Notes under the pieces: generated by a model
Told to the model about the DNA's origin: nothing
Databases searched by the model: none
Seen by the model: only the letters and a program-made list of their open reading frames with translations
Shown here: positions 15,044 to 23,454 of the stretch, piece by piece
How positions within the stretch are numbered: the stretch's first letter is position 1
Layout: every line of letters begins with the position of its first letter
Assembly: GCA_036725605.1 (NCBI GenBank)
Contig: DAIMDW010000015.1
Span: 1 to 64,000 of the forward strand
Direction: 5' to 3'
DNA from: CALBTQ01 sp036725605
GTDB taxonomy: Bacteria; Lernaellota; Lernaellaia; Lernaellales; Lernaellaceae
Length of the DNA stretch: 64,000 bases
Program-made: the position numbers and the translations under genes

Positions 15044-16780
15044 GTGAAGGCGCACCGTTTTTCGCTGCGATTGTCGCTTGTTTTGCTGCTGATTGCCGTA
15101 TTGCTGTCCGGCTGCGGCTATTTCGTCGCGCAGAAGCTGGATCTGCGTCCGGCCCAGTACGGTCTGCAGAAAACGAAAAGTTTCATGGTGCCCATGCGCG
15201 ACGGCGTGCGGCTGGATACCGACGTGTATCTGCCCAAGGTCGACAAGGCGGTGCCGGTGATTCTGGTGCGCACGCCCTACGGCAAGGGCGACGGGCGCAA
15301 CATGGTGGCGCGGATGTTCGCGCAGCGCGGCTACGGCGTGGTGCTGCAGGATACGCGTGGGCGCTATGGTAGCGAGGGCGCGTGGTACGCGTTCCACAAC
15401 GAAGGCCCCGACGGCGAGGACACCTTCGAGTGGGTGAAAAAACAACCGTGGTGCAACGGGCGCATCGGGCTGTGGGGCTTCAGCTATTACGGCTACACGC
15501 AGTGGCGCGTGGCCGACCGGGTGGGCGACGATTTGACCGCCTGGGCGCCGGGGTACATCAGCAGCAAGATCTACGACGTCGCCTATCGCCAGGGCGTGTT
15601 CTATTACCTGCAAACGGCCAACTGGGCGTTGGGCGCCGGCACGCACACGGCGAACAACGGCATCAACTTCAAGCCGGGCCGCTCCTTCGTGCCGCCGCTG
15701 ATCAAGACCGACAACAACGCCGGGCGCGACATTCGCTTCTACAACGACTGGGTCAATCATCCGGATTTCGACGCCTATTGGAAAAAGGCCAGCGCGGAGG
15801 ATCGCTGGAAGAAAGTCAACGCGCCGGCGTTGGTGCTCAACGGCTGGTACGATATGTTCACCGGCTCGACGCTGGAGGATTGGGAGAAACTCACGACCGT
15901 CGCCGGACGGCGTGCGCGCAACGAATCGCGATTGGTGATCGGCCCCTGGTCGCACGGCGGGCCGCACAAACTGGCGGGCGTCGATTTCGGCAACGAGGCC
16001 GATTTCCTGGCCTTCTCGAAAATCTACTTCGATTGGTTCGACGCCTACCTGATCAAGCGCACCAAGCCCGACATCCCGCGCGTGCAGATCTTCACCATGG
16101 GCATCGACAAGTGGCGCGAGTTCGACCAGTGGCCGCCGGCCGACGCGCACAACCGTGCTTACTACCTGCATTCGAGCGGGCACGCCGAACGGATGGACGA
16201 CGGTTCGCTGGATCGCAAAAGCCCGAGCGGCGAGGACTACGACCGCTTCACCCACGACCCGAAGGACCTGGTGCCCTCGATCGGCGGCGGCATGTTCCCC
16301 TACGGCGCGGGCCCGGCCGACGCGTCGGCGAACGGCAAACGCGACGACGTGCTGGTCTTTACCGGCGACACGTTGAACAACGATCTGGAAGTGACCGGGC
16401 CGGTCAGCGCGAAGATCTGGTTCAGCGCCGACACGCCCGACTGCGACATCGCCGTGACGCTGCTGGACGTGCATCCCAACGGCGAGGCGCGGGTGATCGC
16501 CGACGGCATCGCGCGGGCAAGCGCGCGGCTGATCGACCGCGACAGTTGGCTGTCGCCGGACTATCCGGTCGAGATGAACATCGACATGTGGGCGACCAGC
16601 CACGTCTTCCAAAAAGGGCACAAGCTGCGCGTGCACATCGCGGCGTCGAACTATCCGCGTTACGCGCCCAACCCGTGCACCCGGGCGAACCGGGCCGAAA
16701 CGACGAACTATGTCAAGGCGCGCATCAAGGTGTACCACGACAAGACGCATCCGAGCCGCGTACTGCTGAGCGTGCGTTAA
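15044..16780 (+). CDS. CocE/NonD-family (S15) hydrolase lipoprotein
   Basis: 578 residues from a GTG at 15044 that lies 6 nt after AAGGAG; in-frame codons upstream lack an RBS. The lipoprotein signal ends in VLLSGCGY. It belongs to the X-Pro dipeptidyl-peptidase S15/CocE family. The nucleophile is Ser147 in GFSYYG, the acid is Asp270 in NGWYDMF, and the base is His304 in GPWSHGG. The N-terminal hydrolase core (FMVPMRDGVRLDTDVYLPK) is followed by the C-terminal jelly-roll domain (about 370-578). It is predicted to hydrolyse acyl, ester or peptide bonds at the envelope; the substrate is unknown. Length is normal for the family. Confidence 0.9.
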   Translation: MKAHRFSLRLSLVLLLIAVLLSGCGYFVAQKLDLRPAQYGLQKTKSFMVPMRDGVRLDTDVYLPKVDKAVPVILVRTPYGKGDGRNMVARMFAQRGYGVVLQDTRGRYGSEGAWYAFHNEGPDGEDTFEWVKKQPWCNGRIGLWGFSYYGYTQWRVADRVGDDLTAWAPGYISSKIYDVAYRQGVFYYLQTANWALGAGTHTANNGINFKPGRSFVPPLIKTDNNAGRDIRFYNDWVNHPDFDAYWKKASAEDRWKKVNAPALVLNGWYDMFTGSTLEDWEKLTTVAGRRARNESRLVIGPWSHGGPHKLAGVDFGNEADFLAFSKIYFDWFDAYLIKRTKPDIPRVQIFTMGIDKWREFDQWPPADAHNRAYYLHSSGHAERMDDGSLDRKSPSGEDYDRFTHDPKDLVPSIGGGMFPYGAGPADASANGKRDDVLVFTGDTLNNDLEVTGPVSAKIWFSADTPDCDIAVTLLDVHPNGEARVIADGIARASARLIDRDSWLSPDYPVEMNIDMWATSHVFQKGHKLRVHIAASNYPRYAPNPCTRANRAETTNYVKARIKVYHDKTHPSRVLLSVR

Positions 16781-16866
16781 ATTTAGGGCATCCGCTTTTC
16801 CCGCGTTCGCGAACCTGTTAAGATAGTCCGCTAGTTATTTCTCGCAACATAGAATGTGGAAAACGC

Positions 16867-18900
16867 ATGCGGAGCTCCTCGATAAAATACGGAGTGATGG
16901 CGGCGGCCCTGCTGGTGTTGCCCGTATTGTGCGCGTTGTTGTTGCGGCCCGTTCACGGTTTGGCGGGCGCATATTATGTGCCTCATGAGGCGCAAGAGGA
17001 ATTTTGCGCCGACTCGATCGTGCCGGACCTGTTTTTTCCGCACCCGAATCATTTCGCGACGCCCTGCCTGTATGCCTGGGATACGAGCAGGCACGGCAGC
17101 AACGACGAGTTGGGCGAGCTGCTTGCCGAATGGACCGGCTACCTGCGCGTGCCACACAACGGCGTTTATTATTTTTCCTCGGATAATTCGGGCACGCTGA
17201 CCTTTGAAATCGACCGACGGACGATGAAGTTAGGCCGCTCACGCCGGACGTCGCGAGTGGAACTGAACGCCGGCATGTATCGCGTCAATTTTCAATATCG
17301 CGGGAGCAAAGGGCCGCAGTTGATGTGGGGGCCGTCCGAAGAGGCGCAGATCATTCTCGACTGGCGCTTTTTTTATCGAAAGAAACCACTGCCGGCGGCG
17401 ACGCTGTTGGCGATCGGTGCGTTCATCCTCGTGCTGACGGCGCAGCTTTTCGCTTTGCGGCGCTGGGCGCCGGGAACGTTCGACGAGCTGTTCGCCTGGC
17501 TGCATCTACGGCGCGTCGGCCTGACGCTGTTGTTGCTGTTGGTGCTGGTTTTCGTCACGCGCCTGTATCAGGTGGATACGCTGCCGTTCGCCGGACGTTG
17601 CGGCGATGAGTACAACGTGGCGGTCAACGGGTTGCATTTGGCGTACACGGGCGTGCCGTCTTCGTGGTCGTCGCTCAAGGCTTATCTGCCGGAGCAGCGC
17701 AACCGGCAGCCGATCTTCGGTCATAAATTCACGATGGTCACGCCGTTCCTCGATCATCCGCCGGGACCGGCGTTGCTCAATGGCGCGTGGCTGCGCCTGC
17801 TGGGCGTGCGCCTCGACGAACGCTACGAGCATTTGTTCGAGAACAAGACGCGCCTGCTGTCGGTGGGCATGGCCGTGCTCAACGCGCTGCTGTTGTTCTG
17901 CTTCGCCGCGCGCGTGTTCGGCCGGCGCGATCTGGCCTTGCTGGCGGTGCTGGTGTTCGCGCTTTATCCGCCGGCGATGATCGGCGGTCGCTTGACCAAG
18001 GGAGAAAATTATCTTGTCGCGTTGATGCTGGCGGCGTTGATCGGCGCGATCGATTACGCGACCAACGGCAAGCGGCGGCATCTGGCGTTGGCCGCGCTGG
18101 CGGCCGGAACGGCGTGTTTGTTCAAAACGTCCGGCATGGCGGTGATCGCCGGCACGGCGGCAACGTTGATCGCGTTGCGCCGCTGGCGGGGCGCATTGTG
18201 GGTCGGCGCCGTGGGCGTGGCGTTCGTCGGCCTGACCTTCGCCTACGGCGCGCTCTACGATTGGGACACGTTCATGCGCGTGTTCGAGGCGCAGACGAAC
18301 CGGCAGATGATCAGTTACCAGGGCGAGTTGACCACCCAGGGCTTGTGGTCGTTGATCGCCATGATGGTGCCGGCGAAACTCGGATATTCGTATTTCTCGC
18401 TGACCTACATCTGGTTTTTTGTCGGTCTGTTCATGCTGTGGCGACAGAACCAAAGCGCGAGCGAGCCGCTGGGCTTTCGCGTGGAACCGCTGGTCTGGCC
18501 GCCGCTGATCTACCTGGTGTTCATGGGCGCGACGATCAGCTCCAACGGTTCCTACGGCTGGTACCGTCAGCCGCTGCTGCCGTTTCTGGTGATCGCCGGC
18601 GCGTGGTTGATTCATCGCCTGTTGACGCGCGGCGAAACGGCGTTGGCGGCGATGTTCTTTTTGCTGCCGCTGACCGATGCCCTGTACTGGGGCGCGGTGG
18701 CGCCGGTGGGGGATAATCGCCTGGCGTTTCGCGCGGCGTTTATTTTGCCGCTGGGCTTGCTGGTATTGGCGCAGGGGCTGGCGCCGGAGCGAAGGGCGCG
18801 GGCGACGAAGTTCCTGGCGTGGCCGGCGGTGACGCTCACGGCGGTGTTGATGATCGCCAGCTTGATCCGCTACGGCTACTTTTATCTTCTGCGCTTCTGA
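16867..18900 (+). CDS. PA14-like domain fused to a GT-C (family 39-like) membrane glycosyltransferase
   Basis: 677 residues. An N-terminal membrane segment (GVMAAALLVLPVLCALLL) is followed at about 35-165 by a PA14/GLEYA-like beta domain (GLAGAYYVPH, GYLRVPHNGVYYFSSDNSG, YRVNFQYRGSKGPQLMWG). The rest has around ten spans with the GT-C hallmark acidic motif in the first loop, GRCGDEYNVAVNGL, and a LYPPAMIGGRLTKGENYL loop. GT39/83-type enzymes use polyprenyl-phosphate sugars on the periplasmic face. A PA14 domain on the same face may bind the glycan acceptor. The fusion order is unusual. No partner glycosylation gene adjoins; a second GT39-like protein is at 38088. Confidence 0.8.
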   Translation: MRSSSIKYGVMAAALLVLPVLCALLLRPVHGLAGAYYVPHEAQEEFCADSIVPDLFFPHPNHFATPCLYAWDTSRHGSNDELGELLAEWTGYLRVPHNGVYYFSSDNSGTLTFEIDRRTMKLGRSRRTSRVELNAGMYRVNFQYRGSKGPQLMWGPSEEAQIILDWRFFYRKKPLPAATLLAIGAFILVLTAQLFALRRWAPGTFDELFAWLHLRRVGLTLLLLLVLVFVTRLYQVDTLPFAGRCGDEYNVAVNGLHLAYTGVPSSWSSLKAYLPEQRNRQPIFGHKFTMVTPFLDHPPGPALLNGAWLRLLGVRLDERYEHLFENKTRLLSVGMAVLNALLLFCFAARVFGRRDLALLAVLVFALYPPAMIGGRLTKGENYLVALMLAALIGAIDYATNGKRRHLALAALAAGTACLFKTSGMAVIAGTAATLIALRRWRGALWVGAVGVAFVGLTFAYGALYDWDTFMRVFEAQTNRQMISYQGELTTQGLWSLIAMMVPAKLGYSYFSLTYIWFFVGLFMLWRQNQSASEPLGFRVEPLVWPPLIYLVFMGATISSNGSYGWYRQPLLPFLVIAGAWLIHRLLTRGETALAAMFFLLPLTDALYWGAVAPVGDNRLAFRAAFILPLGLLVLAQGLAPERRARATKFLAWPAVTLTAVLMIASLIRYGYFYLLRF

Positions 18901-18917
18901 CGAATTCTTCGAAAAAC

Positions 18918-20522
18918 TTAGCGACCGCCGCCGGCGCAGGCGCACGCGCAACCGGCGCAGGCGCAGGCGCACGCGCAACCGCCGCCGCTGCTGCGCGAGC
19001 TTCCCGAGCTGCTGGTGCTGACCGGCGGAGGATTGGTCACCGAGGTGATCGAGTTGGTGAAGGCCGACACCGAATCGACCACGGTGTTGGAGAAGTTGCT
19101 CACCGCGTTGGTGAAGGTGTTGGCGAAATCCGCGCCGGGCAGCGATACGTGGCCGGACGAGCCGGCGTCGATCGTTGTGCCGTGCCAGTGCGTGCCGTAC
19201 CAGCGCGGCATGGCGATGATGTCGCGATTCTGGAAGGTCCTGGCCGTCTTCTCGCCGAACTCGTCGTCGATCATCAGCCACTCGGCGCGCTCGGCGAAGG
19301 CGACGCCCAGGTCGGGCGTGGCCGCATCCTGCACGGCCGTCCACGCGGTGTTCATCACGTTTTTGTAATAGGCGCGCGTTTCCTTGCGCGAGAAGCCTTG
19401 CAGCTTTTTATTCACGCGCTTGATCAGCGCAATGAACATCTTGCGCAGTTCGGTTTCGCGCACGGTGCCGTCGCGCTTGATCGCCTCGATGAATTGCAGC
19501 TCGTAGGCGAGCAACTCCTTGGGTGTGGGCTCGACCTTCTGCAGCTTGAGCGGCTTGGGCGAAACGATCCGCACGGCCTCTTTTTTCACCAGGCCGAACA
19601 GGATCATCGTCAGCACGCGGTTGGGTTCGAGCTCGAGCACCACGGCCGCTTCGGGAGCGGTCAGGCCGCGCTTGGCCCCCGCGCCCTCGATGCCCAGCGT
19701 CGGCGGCAGGTAGCGTTTCATGCGCCGTCGGTAAACGAAAAAGCGAATGTAAATGAACAGGGCGAGAATGCCGAGGGGCACGACCAGCGGCAAGAGCGAC
19801 GCGAGCATGCCGAAGCAGGCGACAATACAATTAAGGATGTACGACGGTTTGGTGATCGCGCCTTCCGCCATGTACTTCGCCGGGAAGCCGATGCCGTGCT
19901 TGACCATCGTGCTGGGCGAAGCTCCCGGGTGCACCCAGGTGAACACGTAGTGATCGCCGACGCGCTTCATGGTCGTGGGTTCTTCGCGGTGCCAGCGCGT
20001 TTCGTCCTTGGTGACGCTGGCGGGGAAGTGGTAGCGCATGGTCAGGTTCATCGCGCCGCGCACGAAGTCGCCGCCGAAGAACGTGTTGCCGAATTCGACG
20101 CTGGTGTATAGGTCGTCCTGGTCGTCGTAGTAGACCATCTTGGGCATGGTGAAGGTCACGCGCAACACGCCGCTGCGGTTCTGGCGCAACTCGTGACCGG
20201 TCAGCGGAATTTCCACGCCCGGTTTCACGTATTGGCTGTCGCGGATCGTCGGCAGCGTCGTGCCGTTGAACGAAGCGGAGAAGGTCGACAGTTTGTAATT
20301 GCCGTGCGGCAGGCCGATGTCGACGATGTCCAGCGCGTCGCCGCTGAGGTTCTTGAAGGTGATCGCGTATTCGATGCGCGTACTGCCGTCGGTTTGCGGC
20401 TGCACGTCGATGATCATCGAGGGCACTTCGAACAGGTAGGTCGTGGCCGTCGCCGTCAGGGGCAGTGCGCACACGATCAACAAAACGAGAATGGCCATCA
20501 GCCGCGACGTTTGTTTCACCAT
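18918..20522 (-). CDS. DUF2207-like membrane protein ending in a Cys-Ala repeat
   Basis: 534 residues from the ATG at 20522, which overlaps the stop of the preceding gene by 7 nt. It has a signal peptide (LMAILVLLIVCALPLTATAT), then a periplasmic beta-rich domain resembling the DUF2207 N-terminus (FEVPSMIIDVQ, RIEYAITFKNLSGDALDI). Around residue 235 is a membrane span (CFGMLASLLPLVVPLGILAL), followed by a cytoplasmic region with a winged-helix-like segment (TAPEAAVVLELEPNRVLTMI). The C-terminus is Ser/Gly-rich and then alternates Cys and Ala (GGGCACACACAGCACACAGG) before a final Arg. Eight cysteines in the last 22 residues suggest metal or Fe-S cluster binding. It is coupled to a zinc-ribbon membrane protein upstream. 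Confidence 0.75.
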   Translation of the reverse strand: MVKQTSRLMAILVLLIVCALPLTATATTYLFEVPSMIIDVQPQTDGSTRIEYAITFKNLSGDALDIVDIGLPHGNYKLSTFSASFNGTTLPTIRDSQYVKPGVEIPLTGHELRQNRSGVLRVTFTMPKMVYYDDQDDLYTSVEFGNTFFGGDFVRGAMNLTMRYHFPASVTKDETRWHREEPTTMKRVGDHYVFTWVHPGASPSTMVKHGIGFPAKYMAEGAITKPSYILNCIVACFGMLASLLPLVVPLGILALFIYIRFFVYRRRMKRYLPPTLGIEGAGAKRGLTAPEAAVVLELEPNRVLTMILFGLVKKEAVRIVSPKPLKLQKVEPTPKELLAYELQFIEAIKRDGTVRETELRKMFIALIKRVNKKLQGFSRKETRAYYKNVMNTAWTAVQDAATPDLGVAFAERAEWLMIDDEFGEKTARTFQNRDIIAMPRWYGTHWHGTTIDAGSSGHVSLPGADFANTFTNAVSNFSNTVVDSVSAFTNSITSVTNPPPVSTSSSGSSRSSGGGCACACACAGCACACAGGGR

Positions 20523-20890
20523 TTGGGCTGCTCCGTGATTTGATAACTGGTGTCGCAATAAGGACAGGTGACCAGCACCGAGCCGTCGGGCGCGACCTTG
20601 ATGGCGTTGCCCGGCAGCGGCGCGCCGCAGGATTGGCACTTGAGTTTTTCCAGCTCGGTGTCGCCGGCCAGGTCGATTTTCTGCACGACGGTATGCTCGA
20701 TCTTCACCGCGGGCAGGAACTTGAGCGTCAGCACGAGCAGGCCGACGCCCAGGGCGGTCAACACCAGGCCGACGATCGCGTCGCTGCCTTTGTTGGTGTT
20801 GTACTGACTGCCGAGCGACAGCAGAAAGATCAGGCCCAGGAATAGAAAGATGGCGGCAAAGCCGAAGCCGAACAGGCGTCCTGGTCGCAT
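20516..20890 (-). CDS. Two-span membrane protein with C-terminal zinc ribbon
   Basis: 124 residues from the ATG at 20890 behind GGAGG. Two hydrophobic spans (LFGFGFAAIFLFLGLIFLLS and IVGLVLTALGVGLLVLTL) are followed by a soluble domain with CQSC and CPYC pairs 22 residues apart, a zinc ribbon. Its stop overlaps the start of the DUF2207-like gene by 7 nt, so the two are translationally coupled. Both carry metal-binding cysteines on the predicted cytoplasmic side. The function is unknown. Confidence 0.8.
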   Translation of the reverse strand: MRPGRLFGFGFAAIFLFLGLIFLLSLGSQYNTNKGSDAIVGLVLTALGVGLLVLTLKFLPAVKIEHTVVQKIDLAGDTELEKLKCQSCGAPLPGNAIKVAPDGSVLVTCPYCDTSYQITEQPKW

Positions 20891-21011
20891 CGTGTCCTCC
20901 GGGGGTGATACTTCATTATATACCGCGCACGTAGCCGATGGACAACCGCGTCCGACATCGTTAATGTGCTCGTACGCCAAACGCAATCTTCATCAGGCGA
21001 GAGGGAACGCG

Positions 21012-21914
21012 ATGATCAATTACGCCGAAGCCAAGTGGATCGACCACCCGAACAATCCGTTGATCGAACCGCCGCGCCCGCAGTGGATGATCGCCGATCC
21101 GACGGTGCTGCCGCCGGACAAAACGCCCGACGGGCAATGGCACATGATCGCCAACAGCGTGGGCTTTTTGAATCATTATCAATCCGCCGACGGCGTCGCC
21201 TGGGAGCGGGTCGGCGGCCGGGTGTGTCGCGGCATTCGGCCGTTCCTGTTTTTGGAAGACGGCGTCTATTACCTGTTTTACGAATTGCACGTGCGCCCGT
21301 GGCTGTCGGGCATCGCCGTGCGCACGTCCACCGATTTCCGCACTTGGAGCGACGCGCGCATGCTCATCCAGGGCGCGTGGCCGGTCGATGGCGGCGTAGT
21401 CAAATTCCTGGGCAATCCGTGCCTGGTGAAAGCGGGCGACGAATACCGCCTGTATTACAGCAACGGTTGGATCTGGTTGTGGGATTGCCTGTACTTCGAG
21501 CCCCGGCACATCGGCGTGGCGACGGCCAAGTCGATCATGGGGCCGTACACGCGCCACGGCGAGCCGCTGCTGAGCCCGCGCAAGGATCATCCGCTGCTGA
21601 ACTTCGGCGCGGGATCGGTCAAGCTCACGCCCGACGGCGAGGGCGGCTGGTGGGTGTTCAACAACGGCATCTATCACGACGCGCAACGCAAATCGCGCTC
21701 GGCGATTTTCCTTTGGCACACGACCGACGGTTTCACCTGGGAGCAGAAAACCGACGTGATCATCGGCCCGGAGCCGGGGTGGAAGAACGCCTTCGTTTAC
21801 GCTTTCGATTGCGTGAATTACAACGGCGAATTCCGCCTGTACTACAACGCGCGCGACGGCTGGTTCAGGGGCAGCGAACGCATCGGCCTGGCCACGCCGC
21901 AATGGGAGGAATAG
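21012..21914 (+). CDS. Five-bladed beta-propeller glycosidase-like protein
   Basis: 300 residues from the ATG at 21012 (GAGAGGG upstream). No signal peptide, so cytosolic. The repeated strand pattern fits the GH43/GH32/GH130 propeller superfamily: WIDHPNNPLIEPP, MIADPTVLPPDKT (acidic residue at the expected blade-1 position), FLEDGVYYLFYELH, GNPCLVKAGDEYRLYYSNG and GAGSVKLTPDGEGGWWVF. A glycoside hydrolase or phosphorylase role is likely, but I cannot assign the sugar. It stands just upstream of the M32 peptidase and in the same direction, 4 nt apart, so they are probably cotranscribed. Confidence 0.75.
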   Translation: MINYAEAKWIDHPNNPLIEPPRPQWMIADPTVLPPDKTPDGQWHMIANSVGFLNHYQSADGVAWERVGGRVCRGIRPFLFLEDGVYYLFYELHVRPWLSGIAVRTSTDFRTWSDARMLIQGAWPVDGGVVKFLGNPCLVKAGDEYRLYYSNGWIWLWDCLYFEPRHIGVATAKSIMGPYTRHGEPLLSPRKDHPLLNFGAGSVKLTPDGEGGWWVFNNGIYHDAQRKSRSAIFLWHTTDGFTWEQKTDVIIGPEPGWKNAFVYAFDCVNYNGEFRLYYNARDGWFRGSERIGLATPQWEE

Positions 21915-21918
21915 GAAG

Positions 21919-23421
21919 ATGAAGCTGTTCGATTACTATCAGGAAGTTATCTCTTGGTACAAAGAGATCATGACGCTGGGGCACATCGTCGAGGTGCTGC
22001 ACTGGGACCAGCGGGTCAATCTGCCCAAGGCGGGCCTGGAGCGCCGCGCGGAGCAACTGGCCTGGGCCGAGAGCCTGATGCACAGCATGCTCACCGACAA
22101 GGAAAAAGTGGCCAAGGTCGAGGAACTGGCCGCCGAGGCCGCGCAGATCAACGACGACGCGCAGGTGAACATCCGCGAGATCAAGCGCGAGACCGACCGG
22201 GCGACCAAGGTGCCCAACGAGCTGGTCGAGGAAATCAGCCGCCACACTTCGTTGTCCAACGCGGCGTGGGTCGAGGCGCGACAGAACGACGATTTCGCGC
22301 ACTTCGCGCCGTTTTTGCAAAAGATGGTCGAGTTGCGCCGGCAGGAAGCGGCGGCGCTCGGCTTCGCCGACAAGCCCTATGACGCGATGCTCGATTACTT
22401 CGAGCCCTTCGCCGACGAAGCGTCGATCGACGCGTTGCTGACCGATCTGCGCGAGCGGCTGGTGCCGTTCTTCCATAAAATTCTGGGCGCGGAAAAACAC
22501 GACGCCGGGATGATCGTCGGCAAAAGTTATCCGGCCGCGCAGCAGGAAGCTTTCGGCAAAATGGTGATCAAGCGATTGGGCTTCGATTTCGACGGCGGCC
22601 GGATGGACGTCAGCGCGCATCCGTTCACCATCGGCACGTGGGGCGATGTGCGCATCACCACGCGCTACAACGAAAGCGACCTGCGCCAGTCGACCTTCGG
22701 CACGATCCACGAGGCGGGCCACGCGATGTACGAGCAGGGCCTGCTGCGCGACCACCTGGACACGCCGTTGGGCCAGAGCGCGTCGCTGGGCGTGCACGAA
22801 AGCCAGAGCCGCTTCTGGGAGAACATCATCGGGCGCAGCCTGTCGTTCTGGCGCTTCTTCTATCCGGAAGCGCAGAAGGCTTTCCCGGGACAGCTCGACG
22901 ACGTGACGTTGCAGCAGTTCTACCAGGCGGTGAATCTGGTGCAGCCGTCGTTCATTCGCGTCGAGGCCGACGAGGTGACTTACAACCTGCACATCATTTT
23001 GCGTTTCGAGATCGAGCGCGACCTGGTGGCCGGACGCATCGCGGTGGACGATCTGCCCGCCGCCTGGAACGCGAAGATGAAGCAGTACCTGAACGTCGAC
23101 GTGCCCGCCGACGCGCTGGGCGTGCTGCAGGACGTGCACTGGAGCGAGGGGCTGCTCGGCTACTTCCCGACCTACACCATCGGCAATTTGTACAGCGCGC
23201 AACTGTACGAGAAGATGCGCAACGACCTGGGCGAGATGGACAAGATGATTCTCGAAGGCAACTTCGTGGACATCCTGGCCTGGATGCGTAAGCATATTCA
23301 TCAGCACGGCAAGCGCTACAAGGCGGCGGATCTGATCGAGCGGGCGACGATGGAGAAACCCAGCGCCGTACCCTTTATGAAGTATTTGGAGGAAAAGTAT
23401 CTGCCGCTTTACCGGTTGTAA
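21919..23421 (+). CDS. M32 family carboxypeptidase (Taq type)
   Basis: 500 residues, the standard length of thermostable carboxypeptidase 1. The zinc site is intact: HEAGH at 264-268 and the downstream Glu294 in HESQSR, both diagnostic of M32. Other conserved motifs are LHWDQRVNLPKAG near the N-terminus, and near the C-terminus LQDVHWSEGLLGYFPTYTIG. It removes C-terminal residues from peptides in the cytosol. It is 4 nt after the propeller gene and 33 nt before the first radical SAM gene, so it may belong to one four- or five-gene transcript. Confidence 0.95.
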   Translation: MKLFDYYQEVISWYKEIMTLGHIVEVLHWDQRVNLPKAGLERRAEQLAWAESLMHSMLTDKEKVAKVEELAAEAAQINDDAQVNIREIKRETDRATKVPNELVEEISRHTSLSNAAWVEARQNDDFAHFAPFLQKMVELRRQEAAALGFADKPYDAMLDYFEPFADEASIDALLTDLRERLVPFFHKILGAEKHDAGMIVGKSYPAAQQEAFGKMVIKRLGFDFDGGRMDVSAHPFTIGTWGDVRITTRYNESDLRQSTFGTIHEAGHAMYEQGLLRDHLDTPLGQSASLGVHESQSRFWENIIGRSLSFWRFFYPEAQKAFPGQLDDVTLQQFYQAVNLVQPSFIRVEADEVTYNLHIILRFEIERDLVAGRIAVDDLPAAWNAKMKQYLNVDVPADALGVLQDVHWSEGLLGYFPTYTIGNLYSAQLYEKMRNDLGEMDKMILEGNFVDILAWMRKHIHQHGKRYKAADLIERATMEKPSAVPFMKYLEEKYLPLYRL

Positions 23422-23454
23422 CACCGGTCGCCGAAAGCGGCGGCGGAAGCGATC

